The notes under the pieces were generated by a model. That model was not told the DNA's origin. It was given only the letters and a program-made list of their open reading frames with translations, and did no database searches. DNA of 64,000 bases from Heliopora coerulea (Eukaryota > Cnidaria > Anthozoa > Scleralcyonacea > Helioporidae), in contig JASJOG010000019.1 of NCBI GenBank assembly GCA_030142905.1, forward strand, positions 2,426,501 to 2,490,500, in the 5' to 3' direction. Shown piece after piece: positions 12,593-24,207 of this stretch (position 1 is its first letter; every line of letters begins with the position of its first letter). A program made the position numbers and the translations under genes.

Positions 12593-14490
12593 GCGGCCGA
12601 ATCGACGTTGCTTTAAAAAATGCATTTCGGACTCCATTAATGAGTAAAGCATGGCAAATAAGTTTCAAACTTCAATTTCTAGTGAGTGTTAAAATGTCTC
12701 TAAAACTAAAGAGGGTTAACCCATGCATGCTGCCCTATGGGCTGATGGGAGTTCTTTCGCAGCCTGACAGGCCCACATTAGACTTTTTGATTTCACTCCA
12801 GAACCATATGATCGATGATCCAGTTCAACGGACAAATATACGACCGATACAAAGAATGGTCCAAGCTTTAAAGACGTTCACACTTTCCAGGCTTGTCTAG
12901 TCTTCATGGTAACTCAAGATAGCTTGTATTTTCGTGATTTTTAATTCTTTAAATTTTAGATTCTTGAAATGTTAAATTTATTTGCACCATTACAATAAAG
13001 TTGTCATGTTGATGGTTTTGTCGCGGTTTTCGTCACAGAACGTTATGATCCTATAAGAATTAAAACCACATGTTGACAAGTCAGCCCAACTTTTCTAATG
13101 ATGTTTTCACTTCCTCGTACTCACAAAATAGGTTTTCAAACCGTAGAAGTTACAACAACCTCTCAAATTCCTTTGTAACCTTCCCTCGCTATCAGAGTAA
13201 ACGTACGTCAATGTCTGATTCAATGGTTAAAGCGCCTTGCAGTTCAATAGACGCTTACAGGTTGCGTACACATGTTACCTTCACCGCCATTTGAGTACAG
13301 TTAGCACAAGGGTTAGAGTATCTCAACGATCATCAAATGAATACAGCCCAGACTACCATCAGGGACTCAGAGATTGGGACAAGAACGTCACCAAGGAATG
13401 CAATTGTCACGACAAGATATTTTAACTGTTGCATAAGTCGCAGGGAGGTTGAAAGAACTGGAAGCAAGTGAGTCTTTTGCTATCGTTATCACGTTAGAAA
13501 GATCGTGTGAAAACGTCGACAAAAACCTTAATTCAGTTATTCCCTTACATACTTATAAAAGCTGTCCAAAGCTTGGAACAGCCTCTTAACCTTCACAAGT
13601 GTTAGAAATTTCGAGATGCATAAGCGCTGTGGGTTTTCCGTTATCACCGTAATATAAAAAAAAGCACGAAATTACGGTGTTCTACGACAGAAATGCATGA
13701 GCAGAACAGAGTAAATACCCATTGATTCCCTTTTGGTCAATTTTGGAGAATTGATTGAATTAATGGCGACTGAAGAGGAGGCACATATGGAGTGACGAAA
13801 CTTCCCCGTATATTCCCACAATATCAAGGAGTCATTAGCTGCATATTGGATTCAAGTTTTGTTGACATATTCACATATTTATAGTTATAGCACACGAGAG
13901 AATAGCGCACAGGAAGAACTTCTAGAAATCTAAGTTCAACGCGTGATAATACATATACCTCCCACAGTTATTTAAGCAAAGTGTCAACCCTTGTACGTGA
14001 TTCTTAACATAATACCTTATTTTCGTTATGAAAAGGGATAAGGATTTCGTGCTTCGATATTCCCCTGTTGATCATTGTTAGCATCGATAACCTAAATTTG
14101 TTGCTTCATGAACCTACTACAACCACTCCAGTTATAAGTGAGATTTCCTTAGCTTTCTGAGATTGGGTAAAAACACATTTTACGCGTTAATATTGTTGTC
14201 CATCATATATAGCCAACATCATCCATGGCATCTAAATCTTATCTGAACGAGCCCGCTGTAGCCACTTCATTTCGATGATATGTAGATATGGGCATAAGTA
14301 CATTTTTCTGTTTATCAGATGAAATCAGGAAGAGACATCCGAAATGTGGCGCACAGTTGGACACCATAGAATGGAATTTTGCTGGGGATACAGCGACTAA
14401 AAGTGGGTCCCCATAGCCGTAGAAATTAGGTTTCGCTCGGAGAGAATCTACACCATTGTGACACAGCAGGGCGCAACTAGGAATTCCGAA
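12593..14490. other. Intergenic DNA without a recognised gene
   Basis: No coding region, RNA gene or mobile element could be supported. One short stretch near 13215-13262 (GATTCAATGGTTAAAGCG) resembles the A-box region of the SINE at 25.8 kb, but too little of the rest matches for a call. Confidence 0.35.
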
Positions 14491-14766
14491 GGGCAAGAGT
14501 GAGGTGGTAGTATCAAGGTACCGTGAGGGGAGTTTTGATCATATCCAGTGTATTAGATTTACGAGGCTTTGGGGAATGAGTGTAAAAAGCTGTTACTAAA
14601 AGGGGACATATAAGATTTACCACAAAAAGGGCAGGAGTGGGATGGTAGTATCAAGGCACCGTGTGGGTGATTTTGATCATATCCAGTGCAGTAAATTTAC
14701 TTGGCTTTGGGGAATGAGTGTAAAAAGCTGTTATTAAAAGGAAACATGTAAGATTTACCACTAATA
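14491..14766. repeat. 138-bp tandem duplication (two copies)
   Basis: Two adjacent units, about 14491-14628 and 14629-14766, share landmarks at a constant 138-bp offset: gtatcaagg, ttttgatcatatccagtg, ggctttggggaatgagtg and aagatttaccac. Divergence is around 10 percent by eye. No coding function is evident. Confidence 0.8.
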
Positions 14767-14886
14767 GGGCAAGGGTTGCAACCTCACACCCCCTCTAGTT
14801 GCGTCACTGCACAGGGTAAAGCACAGTCGTGGGGTGAGCTTCGCATTTTTGTTTTTGTTGTCAAATTCGCCAGTTGCAAAGCATTT

Positions 14887-14888
<2 letters not shown>

Positions 14889-14921
<33 letters not shown>
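14889..14921. repeat. (AT)n microsatellite
   Basis: An uninterrupted AT dinucleotide run of about 33 bp immediately before the first tRNA-like SINE unit. Confidence 0.95.
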
Positions 14922-14927
<6 letters not shown>

Positions 14928-14940
14928 ATATATATAGTCT

Positions 14941-15061
14941 TATAGTCTAGTGGTAAAACAACCGTACCGGCAATCGGGAGACACGGGTTCGATTCCCGTT
15001 GGGGAGCTCAGAAATTTTCTGAGATAAAAAAGGTTGAGAACAAACTTTTCATCATACATAT
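14941..15061 (+). mobile_element. tRNA-like SINE unit, copy A
   Basis: The head matches the two internal RNA polymerase III promoter boxes: TAGTCTAGTGG (A box) and GGTTCGATTCC (B box), about 40 bp apart. A body (gctcagaaattttct... ttgagaacaaacttttcatca) follows. It resembles tRNA-Asp most (CGGGAGAC before the T arm), but the anticodon stem is mismatched and the acceptor stem does not close. It is therefore a tRNA-derived repeat, not a working tRNA. A second unit lies 273 bp downstream. Confidence 0.7.
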
Positions 15062-15213
15062 ATCCAAGCTTACAAACATCTACACTTAGTAAGATGAAAT
15101 TTACTTATACACAATATCACATCACAGGTATGTTCAGCTTTCAAGTACGAAAGAGGCATATCAATATTACGAACCAGGTCTCTAATAAACATCATGCTTG
15201 TCGTCTGAGACCC

Positions 15214-15340
15214 TATAGTCAAGTGGTAAAACAACCGTACCGGCAATCGGGAGACACGGGTTCGATTCCTGTTGGGGAGCTCAGAAATTTTCTGATATAA
15301 AAAAGCTTGAGAACAAACTTTTCATCATATATATATAATT
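15214..15340 (+). mobile_element. tRNA-like SINE unit, copy B
   Basis: Nearly identical to copy A from TATAGTC through the B box and the body to ttttcatcatatata. Differences include CAAGTGG for CTAGTGG and one T in the B-box arm. The end runs directly into an AT microsatellite (15347-15382). The 5' flanks of the two copies differ, so similarity starts at the tRNA-like head. Confidence 0.7.
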
Positions 15341-15342
15341 TT

Positions 15343-15346
<4 letters not shown>

Positions 15347-15382
<36 letters not shown>
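15347..15382. repeat. (AT)n microsatellite
   Basis: AT dinucleotide run at the 3' end of the second tRNA-like unit. Confidence 0.95.
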
Positions 15383-15389
<7 letters not shown>

Positions 15390-15780
15390 CTAGGAGACAG
15401 CCTTGATCCAACGTTCCGAGACGGACATAATAACAAGAGGAACTTTTTAAAAAACATTTATTTTTAGAAACTACGTTTCGAAGAGTAGCCTCTTCATATA
15501 TATATTACAAGGAGCAATACCCGTCTCAGCCAATGACACATTTATAGAAGACACAATATTAAGTCGGTCACGACTCGAGGAAACTTGTAGGATTTATTAA
15601 AAATCAATATTAAATTTTCGGTTGTATGCCACAACCTTCACCAGAAAATTCTTCGAGTTTTTCGAAGAATTTCTTCGAAAAACTCGAGGTTAATTTCTTC
15701 GCGTCGCGGCCAGTTCAATATTGTGTCTTATATATAAAATATTGTGTCTTATATATATATAAAATTCATTAAAAAATCTT
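15383..15780 (-). mobile_element. PLE-like terminal fragments (degenerate)
   Basis: Two minus-strand motifs of the Penelope terminal type occur: TGAAGAGG...CTTCGAAACGTAG at 15475-15497, and CTGGTGA, a GGTTGT/ACAACC hairpin, CGAAAATTTAAT at 15616-15643. Both are followed by AT-rich stretches with AATAAA. A short perfect palindrome of TTCGAAGAAT type lies at about 15652-15690. No reverse transcriptase sequence remains. Confidence 0.4.
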
Positions 15781-16335
15781 GAGGAAAATACAAAATAAAA
15801 TCATAAGCGTATCGGATCTATATATGTGATAAAGATACACATGCCTTATATGTGAAGAAGAAGTTCAATTTTTTCGGCTTACGAAAGATAAATTTCCAAA
15901 CATTCTTTGCGAATTAGCGTATTAAGAGGTGAATTTCATAAGACATTTAAAAAACTCACCGTTCGTGCTTTATTGGGTCTAAGACACTCAGCTATCGCCT
16001 CGTGTTTTAAATCCCGATAATGCACTCCTGCTCGGTTTTTAAATATTACATATAACAATCGTTGAGAATTCACGAGGAAAATACAAAGTAAAATCATAAC
16101 CGTGTTGTGTCTTTATATGTGATAAAGACACATGTAACTTTATATGTGAAGTTCATTTTTTCGGATTAGAAAACATAAATTTCCAAACTTTGTTCGCGAA
16201 TAAGCGTATTAAAAGGTTCGTTTTACACGGAAGGTTAAAAAACTCGCAGTACGTGCCTTGTCGGATCTAAAACACTCGGCTATATCGCCTCGCTGATAAA
16301 GCATTCCTACTCGGTTTTTAAATATCACATATGTA
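15781..16335. repeat. Diverged tandem duplication, about 293 bp per unit
   Basis: Unit 1 starts at 15781 and unit 2 at 16074 (both gaggaaaataca). They share tatatgtgataaaga, tttttcgg, ataaatttccaaac, gcgtatta, ctaa.acactc.gctat and ctcggtttttaaatat in the same order. Both contain small insertions. I recognise no gene in either. Confidence 0.75.
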
Positions 16336-16396
16336 TATAGATAAATATAGATATACCTAAATACATACATATATGTATGTATCTATTTATGTAATT

Positions 16397-16760
16397 CTTG
16401 ATAAAGGGTCAGGGTCCCGAAACTTTGATGATGGAAATACAGTTTTTAAATTTTTAATATATATATATGCTTTATAAACATGTAGGGTATTTTTTTATCA
16501 TTTATTAAAGTGCAAAAGTGTTTACCATAATGCTGTTTCCAGAACGTTCTGTCCACTTGACCGAAGGCGACTAAAATCACAAACAATTAATACGGATCAT
16601 GATTTTACTAAAAATAACAAGCAATACAAAATTTACACATTCTTTTAGAACAATCACAACTGAGGAACTCATCCAAAATTAAGACAGTTCTTCAGAAGAG
16701 CTGAAGGGGACGGACTCCGAAACGTAGTTTTTAATAAAGTTTTTACCTTCTGAAGTTATA
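16397..16760 (+). mobile_element. Two PLE-type hammerhead-like terminal motifs
   Basis: At 16397-16422: CTTGATAA, a GGG/CCC hairpin, CGAAAC. At 16701-16723: CTGAAGG, a GGA/TCC hairpin, CGAAACGTAG, followed by TTTTTAATAAAG. This is the layout seen at the end of the intact PLE at 40.7 kb. Coding sequence is absent, so these look like solo remnants. Confidence 0.45.
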
Positions 16761-19700
16761 ATTATTATTTTTCAACTTTATGACAAGCGGGCTTGTGAAG
16801 ATTATAAGTGTGCTTTCGAAACACTGCATACCTTCTGAAGAATGCCTATAATATCAAATATTTCTTTGATAAATTGCAAGCGTTTTTGGGCCATTATTAA
16901 AGTCTTTCAAAATTTCTGTGTATATGCATTCATTGAATCTCATTTGTCATCCAGCTGGAAGCTACTTTGGCACATGACTGGTAGCCCAGGAAATATCCCG
17001 GTATCTTTGGACGACAACCAAAAGTACTGATATAGACGATCAGTCCAAGATGGTTGCCATTGTGACATGGAGAAAAAAGAAACAAAACAGGAACAAACTT
17101 TTCGCCGGCGAAATGGTTTAGTAAGTTTGATGGTTGATACAGTATTTATTCCAGTAGATGCCAACTGTGAAATACTCCTCTCTCCACAATAAACCCGTAA
17201 ACTTACCTATGTAATCACATATGTAATCAAAGGAATGTAAGACTTCAATGTTCCTACATCAACGTTTCTTGGTACAAGGTTACCTAACAGCTTAGTTCAA
17301 AGAAGAAAAAGAAGCAAGCAAAGAAGCAGATATATTTCAATAATGCCTTGAATTTTACTTTTAGAATTCCTTTAATGGTTAAATGTTGGCTAGTTTAATA
17401 AAAATTATGTGTCACAGCTGTGAAATGACTTTCGGTAGACCTGTTAAACTCCTTAGAGGCTGGTTGATGTGGTGGCACGCTCCCCAACACAGAAATGCCC
17501 CCAAGTAACCGGCAGATATTTTACTGAAGTTAGCTGTTGTTGATGACTTATGCCTTGTAAATAATAGCTTCTTGTCGAGATAATTAGCAATGCGTGCTGT
17601 CGTGTTAATATCTCAGGTATTGGATTCCTAACTTCCGTTGTCTACACCACACTGTATATATATATATATATATATATGTAGACCTTGGCTTGTTTTGTAA
17701 ATCATTATGTCTGATGATGACTTTTTAATAAAATCGAAATATTACAGTCTCATATACTCGTTTTGTTTTGACTCGTATCTTGAGTTTACCAAGATGTCTC
17801 TATTTTTCGGAATATGTTTTATTTTATACTTTAGTGGCTATTCACACCACAATTTTCCTTTACCCTACACGTCTCTCTTGACGACCTATGTATAACAATC
17901 TTGTGATCAACCTGTTAGAGAGGTCGGAAAATCTTTACAGTTTACTCACTTCAGTTCTGTTCTATTACTTTTAACGAATGGATCTTTGTAAGTTTTCAAA
18001 GTTTCTCCAACGTGTCTCATTCCTTATTGTCCAAGACAGAATTGAACATAACAATAAGTATTACTACCAGTATTAGTACCTAAATATTAACGGTCAGCAC
18101 CCAGAACGTTTCGTAACAAGTGGAAGGCTCACTCACGTGAACTACTGCAATAAGGGATAACAATTAACTTACATATCATTGTAGCGAAAACAGGACATTA
18201 CCGCGTCTTACACGTCTGCTCATTAACTTGATCAACGAAGATCCTAAAGAGATGCGGGAGGTCATCCGGGAGACCCCCGAGAGTCTTCTGGAAAACCAGA
18301 AGTGTTTGCAGGTAGGCCTTGAACAACGGAAAACGATACCTGTCTCCGCTAGTCACCGTTTGCAATCAACTGCGTCAGCTGACAAAAATTACTGTAATCC
18401 TCTCCGATGCCATTTTTGTAGCGTTAACCAAAATCAATAATTTTTCGTATTTTCAACGTTGTAAATGAAATATTTTCATCAAAAAAATACCACATGTACT
18501 CAGGCAGTTCTGCTCATCAATAAGGGGTTGTGGCAATTACCAGTGAGCTTCGACACCAGAATGTTGATCGAAGTTTAAGTTTTCTGGCTAGACTCAGGAT
18601 AACAGTGGTTTGTCTTAGGTTATTCATTTGCCAAGTTCTTGGGTTGCACATCAGAAAAATCATCGGGAATTCTGTTACAAATTGGAAAAAGCCTGTTCCA
18701 CGTTTGTATTATGATAACAGGAGTGTCTGATCCAAACGGTGTATTGCCAATATCGTCTTCCCTTTCCGTTTTAATAGTGCCTTGGGTTTTCAATCCACGT
18801 AAGGCGATCAAGATTGAAGGCAACCTGTTTATGTTGAAAGGATAAGACGCTGATTTTTATCGAGAGTTAAAAGTTGACTGGAAAGAGTTCTGGAGAAATT
18901 GCCATTTTAGGCTTCAAATTGCCTGTTTAATTTCTTGCCATTTATGCCAAGTGACAGCTAAGTTTGCTAAAACTTGAAGTGACGGGCGAATATTCTCGAA
19001 TGTCTGGCTTTCTATATTAGCAGCTTCGCGACTCACTATTCCTTTAATCCTTTCAACCTTAATCTTATAAGATTTATTTGAAAAAAATATTGAAAAAAAA
19101 AATTAACTGCCATTATTGAAAGATTCTACAGTTCAGCACTCGGAACGACAAATATCCCACGTAGAGTAGACGAAGCTACTTGCGATAGATACAGCGGGTA
19201 TATTTACGAAATGTCTGAACGTCTCAGCAAGACCCTTACTGTTTGCCAATGTCTTTCAAATTTTACAAGTTTGCGTCTTGCAAACGGCCCAGCTGACAGA
19301 CCTTTAATTACACAAGGAAGTACAGAAGAACCAAAGGATGTTCCGGAAAACCTTCGATTCACATCATAGCTAAATAATCTACAAGAAAGCAATAATCGCG
19401 AAAAGCCTAAATCAATATTTTGACATTGCAAGTGCCAAGGAAGACATTATTTTTGTAACTTGTTTTTATAATCTTCTGTCATAACCAATAAATAGGTGTT
19501 GAAACTTAACAGCGAGTCCAGCATCTGAACCCTCAAGATATTGAAGCGAAAAGCAGCCAAAATTGTAACTACAATAAAGTTCAATTAGCGAACGTTTTTG
19601 GTGTCTATTTGCTCGTAATTTCTTCCAGAAAGCGCATTTGAGTAAACTTGTCAATAAGCCATCGTTTCTTTTTAATGCCAAGGTCTCCCTATAGGACGCG

Positions 19701-20215
19701 ACATGGTAAATAACACATCAAAAGAGAAGCTTCCAGAACTTAAACTGTTGAAGAAAAAGACAATACACTTAAAACGCCATAATGACCCATATTAGCTTGG
19801 TTCTTCTAATCTGTAGCTAGTAGACAAATTTTTAAAAATGTTAATTACGAGATTTCACAGAAACTTGAGAGTAAATTCTGGCTGCTCTGTGGTGTCTAAA
19901 TGTAATTTTAAATACGAGATTAAATTACTCTTCGGTAGGGGAATTTGAAGATTCGGTTGCAAAACGTTTCGCGAAAATTGCTGGGATTTTAAACAGTCGG
20001 TGACTTTAAAGTAGCCCCAAGTGTCAGATGAATTTTTTTTGACATGGATTGACCGTTCAACAATTGAACATTTCGACGAAACAAGAATCAGCAAATATAT
20101 CATTGCTTGATGTCACAAAATCGGATCTTTTACTTCACCTGCCAACTTTCAGATGCAATCTTATTCTCCTTTTTTTTTAAACTCCGTCGTAAGAAGGAAT
20201 CTCCATTCGTCAGGC
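16761..20215. other. Intergenic DNA without a recognised gene
   Basis: Contains a short (TA)n run (17655-17678) and scattered open frames under 80 codons without domains. Downstream of the second DnaJ gene I could not find a canonical AATAAA on the minus strand close to the stop codon. Confidence 0.35.
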
Positions 20216-20991
20216 TCAGTCAGGTAAAGTCAAACTGATCAACTCTTTCTGTTGGTCTGTAAGTTGACCTGGAAAAACCACCGAGAACTCAACCAAAAGG
20301 TCACCATGATGTCCTCTACCCCTCGGCAATCCCTTCCCGGGGATTCTTTTGCAAGTCCCATGGGTGACCACGTCGTCGGTACTCAGGGTCAGCGATTCGC
20401 CACAAAGCAAAGGTATGCGAATATTGCAACCGGTTAATGCATCTCGAAGTGGAATCTCCACCTTATGAATCAAATTGTTCTCCTCATCTCGAATGAAATA
20501 CGGGTGTTTGCGTTCTCGTATCACAAAGATCACGTCCCCGGGAATCATCCCAGGCTTTTTGTCCCCCGCGGAAGGAAAAATCACCTCAGTGCCATCTTTC
20601 GAGCCCGGAGGTACCTCCACTTTCACGATTTTCTCTTCAGTTCGTACAACTGCAAAATCTTCGTCGAAGACCTTTGTAGCAATTTTCATCTTTTTTGTGG
20701 ATCCCGTGCAGAACTCTTCCAGACTCAAGAAGATCTCATGGACAATCGGTTTGTCCCGAGTGGTTCGATATGTTGTTTTCTTAGATTGCATTGTGTAGTG
20801 CTGATCGAATGTCTCACGAAGTCTATCATACGTCTTCATTGGAAACCGGACAGCGAGCCCTCGAGGCGACGAACAGACCAGAATGACCAGACAAGCGCCT
20901 TTCACAAGGGAAAACGCTTTGGGGAGGTTATCAAAGCCCGGTCGGGGATGTATATCGCTGACATTAACGCTGCAACATACTTGACGATCAT
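20216..20991 (-). CDS. DnaJ/Hsp40 class B C-terminal exon; J-domain exon not found
   Basis: The exon starts after a good acceptor (TTTCTCTCTTAG, ending at 20992) and is open to the stop at 20216-20218. It encodes about 257 residues. From KPIVHEIFLSLEEFCTGSTK on it is the full pair of DnaJ C-terminal domains, with VPPGSKDGTEVIF, GDKKPGMIPGDVIFVIRERK and NNLIHKVEIPLRDALTG in family order. The first two bases finish a split codon, so the upstream intron has phase 1 at the same place as in the DnaJ gene at 0.3-3.9 kb; the two are paralogues. No HPD-containing exon is visible on the minus strand for about 10 kb upstream. Either the first intron is very long, or the gene has lost its J domain or is a pseudogene. 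The residues between the acceptor and the domain are unlike the paralogue. In-frame opposite-strand frames are shadows. Confidence 0.82.
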
Positions 20992-22920
20992 CTAAGAGAG
21001 AAACACCAGTAAAAGATTTCGATCGACATAGGAAGGCTTAGTTGATGGTTTATGTACACCAGTGTTGAGTGACTTCTTGGTAGTGAACTGCAGTTTTTCT
21101 GTTGGATGCAGAGAACGCTTCTTCTTCAAATTGCTGCTATAATCTTCGCTCTAGTAGCATACGAAACGTAAACAACTGTCTGTGTCGGTTGACTGTCTCG
21201 ATAGTCGATATCCTCCTCTGAGTCAGAACTATCCGTCTTCAGTTTTTTTCTAGATTTGGTAGCCCAGAGTTTCCGTCTCGAAGTGAATAATATTCCCTCT
21301 GAGTCCCTCTGTTTACATGAGGAAGGAGCTCAGGTAGTCGATCAGATCTTTTTGTTATTGGTGAGACGAAATGGAAGGTTCCAGACGTTTTTCGCATGTG
21401 AATGAAAAACGGATTTTAATTAAGAAAGCCGACACGCGTTGCTAATTGTTTACACGGTCATAGAACTATCGCATAAATTTAAAAATACTTTCACTCAGAA
21501 GGACTTGAGTTTGAAAAAGGAAAAAACACGACGTGGGAGCGTACGACCAAACTAAGTAGATTTCAAGGATAAAACTAGCTGTCGGAATCCACCTAGGGAT
21601 TATCAGTTGTCAATTAACGTTGGTTATTGTTTGAATTTCAATAAAAATCAAGCATCCGTTTGGATAAAAAGCAATAATTTGTCGTGGCTGCTGAACACAA
21701 TTGGAACGTTTGTTCAAACCTTTGAATTTGGTTAGGAAGGAATTACTTATCTAGAATCGAACAATTTAGGCTCAGACATGTAGCACTTTGTCTCTTGACT
21801 TCCGTCTGTTCATCGCTTCGCCACAAATACTTGTTTACAGCAGATGTTCACAAGGTTCTTACTCACTGCTCGCAGCTCAAGTTTCCTTTAGATGCATTGA
21901 TTAAAAAGCAATCTTCCTTGAGAGATCAGAAGACTTTCTTCATCTGGACAACTTATGGTCAATCAAAATTGAACCTCAGTTTACTGTCAACCTCTTTCCG
22001 AGATATCCATGAATTGCAAGCAGGCTGTACTTTATCATCATTCATTAAACATATCTACGAACATACTAGTCTTTTAAGTAGCATATTGAACCCAAATTAA
22101 TTGGGGGGAGTGTCAAAAAAAACTGCCCAATTTTGGTACAATTTGGTCTACGTTATCAGACCAAGTTTGGCCCCAATTTAATGACAAAACAGTCGATTTT
22201 ACCCGAATTTGCCATTTTACTTAAAATTTTTGGGGTCATCATAACCTCCACTCACACCAGTAACAAAACCCTATACTGCGTTTCACGAAATATCAATTTC
22301 TTTCTTCGTAAGCTGCAAGGATTTAATTTGGCCTGTCAAGCTTATCCGCGAATTTTCTCCAAAGATTGATTCTAAAACTGAGTGGCTCGCTTTATTTCTA
22401 CTTCTAAAAAGCAAATAATAGAGCCAAGAGGGCGACTATAGAGAAATTAAGCGCCCTACCAAGTAGACGCGGAAGCCAACGTCTAATTTGGAGTGGAATA
22501 TTCCAGTCCGGGCTTTCCATTCACTAATTGCGCACAACCAAATTTCCAAGTAGGTGGAGTTACAACTCCGGCTTTATCGATTATCAGCATTTTATCAGGG
22601 TCGCGCGGCCGGAGTCTAGGGTAGGAGTTTGCTACGGCACATAGTTTTGCGCTTTCTGGCGGGAATAACTATCAAACAACTATCAATAACTATCATACAA
22701 CTATGCACTCGTCCACCCCACACCTTTTTTTGGCAACATCGTATTGTTCAGGACGAATATTTATCGGTTCAGAATGTATCGCACTGTTTGGATATTTCCC
22801 GCAAATATAAAATGAAATGTCTCAGAGCACGTCTCAAAGATAAGTTTCTAATTTGGAGGACAGGGGATGAACGTTAATAAAAGTTAAATGGGGGTATTTT
22901 CCAGCAGCAAATTTATAAAT
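20992..22920. other. Upstream of the second DnaJ exon; no recognised feature
   Basis: I looked on the minus strand for a J-domain exon and found none. The plus-strand frame at 21795-22100 (101 aa) has no recognisable domain and no intron signals of note. Confidence 0.35.
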
Positions 22921-22927
22921 GTTAAGG

Positions 22928-23235
22928 ATCATTTACACGTGCGATTGTCATCCTGGTGTGTGTAATAAACTCAAGATAGTCTATGCTGCAGGACATCCGC
23001 TTATGATTGGCTCCAGTTTGTCCTCGACGCTCTCGTCAGTTCAACACATACTCCAAGATGTCAATCGCAAGGCACAAAATCACACGTTGCGACTGTCATT
23101 TTAGTGTATGTAATAAACTCGTGACAGTCTATGTAGTACGACATCCGCTTATGATTGGCTCCAGTTTGTCCTCGACGCTCTCGTCAGTTAAACACATACT
23201 CCAAGATGTCAATCTCAAGGCACAAAATTGCACGT
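22928..23235. repeat. 148-bp tandem duplication (two copies)
   Basis: Two units share acatccgcttatgattggct, ccagtttgtcctcgacgctc and catactccaagatgtcaat at a constant 148-bp offset (for example 22993 and 23141). A third partial start (cgactgtcat) lies at the junction. Apparent reading frames across it simply repeat the same peptide. Confidence 0.85.
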
Positions 23236-24160
23236 GTGAACAGTCCCTTAAAATCTCCAGAACAATGTTCTCAACCTGAGAGGGTGCGTAACGTCTCGTC
23301 AGAGATTTCCTTGGGGGGGGGACTTGAATGGTAAAATGAAGTGGTTCTCTAGGGGGATGTGGGGGCATAAGAAAACACAAGTCGTATTTTGCTCGGTCAA
23401 TGAATTTGCTGACAAACTTAAAACAAAAATTGTAGTAACAATGACGATAGATGCCAACGTCCCAGTAAAGTCGCGAGGAGGTAACAGAAGCCATTTCAAA
23501 TGGCAATTGTGTCAGCGATAAAAACTGCAGCAAAGCCGGCTTGTTAATCTGAGAAAAAAATCACAGATTTGAAAGTGCTAAAAAGTCCTTCACAGACGAA
23601 CAAGTTTTGCTGTTCAAAGATGGTCATGTAAGCTTTTGTGCAAGTAGACTTAGCTTGTCAAGGAAGAACTAGTCAATTGGCATGGTAAACATGTGTGAAT
23701 AAAACTTCAGGATAACAGGGTCGTGTGTATGGGGTTTTACGATCTGCTTGTAAATCCACGCGTTGGACTACATTGCAGAAACCGTAGATCAATTTATGTA
23801 GCAGTAATACATCAACATTCGTCTTCTAGAATTTCTGAACAAATACCAGGAGCAGTGAATATAGATTGTTGTGTTGGAAACAAAAAGTATGTGGAACAAC
23901 TTAACTGGATCACCATGGATACACGAAACTACCCCCCACAAGTGATAACATGGAACTTGCCCGGGTAACGATATCAACAAAACTAAAACTACATGACAAT
24001 ATAGTTGCCTAGAGTAGGGACCTAGTTGATGCTTGAACAACTCGACCTAAAGAGTCCCAAGAATGGGAAATAGCAATAAATAAGAGATGAACAATATACA
24101 TACACCCTCTGAATCTCTAAAAACGTTTGCGTTCACTGATTATTCGCCGAAAGCTGTATG

Positions 24161-24207
24161 AATATTGTCGAATAATCCCCAAGTCTTGGGGATTTTTCAA
24201 CAATATT
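24161..24207. repeat. Long hairpin (23-bp arms, 1-nt loop)
   Basis: Arms 24161-24183 and 24185-24207 pair with two mismatches around one central base. It stands in otherwise ordinary intergenic DNA with no gene close enough to make it a terminator-like element. Confidence 0.7.

Noticed and set aside
14941..15004. tRNA gene
   Set aside because: A and B boxes are good, but the anticodon stem is mismatched, the acceptor ends do not pair, and a second copy with the same non-tRNA body shows it to be a SINE-like repeat.
20465..20995. 176-aa plus-strand frame
   Set aside because: Antisense shadow of the conserved DnaJ C-terminal exon.
22928..23235. CRISPR-like array
   Set aside because: Only two units of 148 bp with homologous (not unique) internal sequence, in a eukaryotic genome; a simple tandem duplication.
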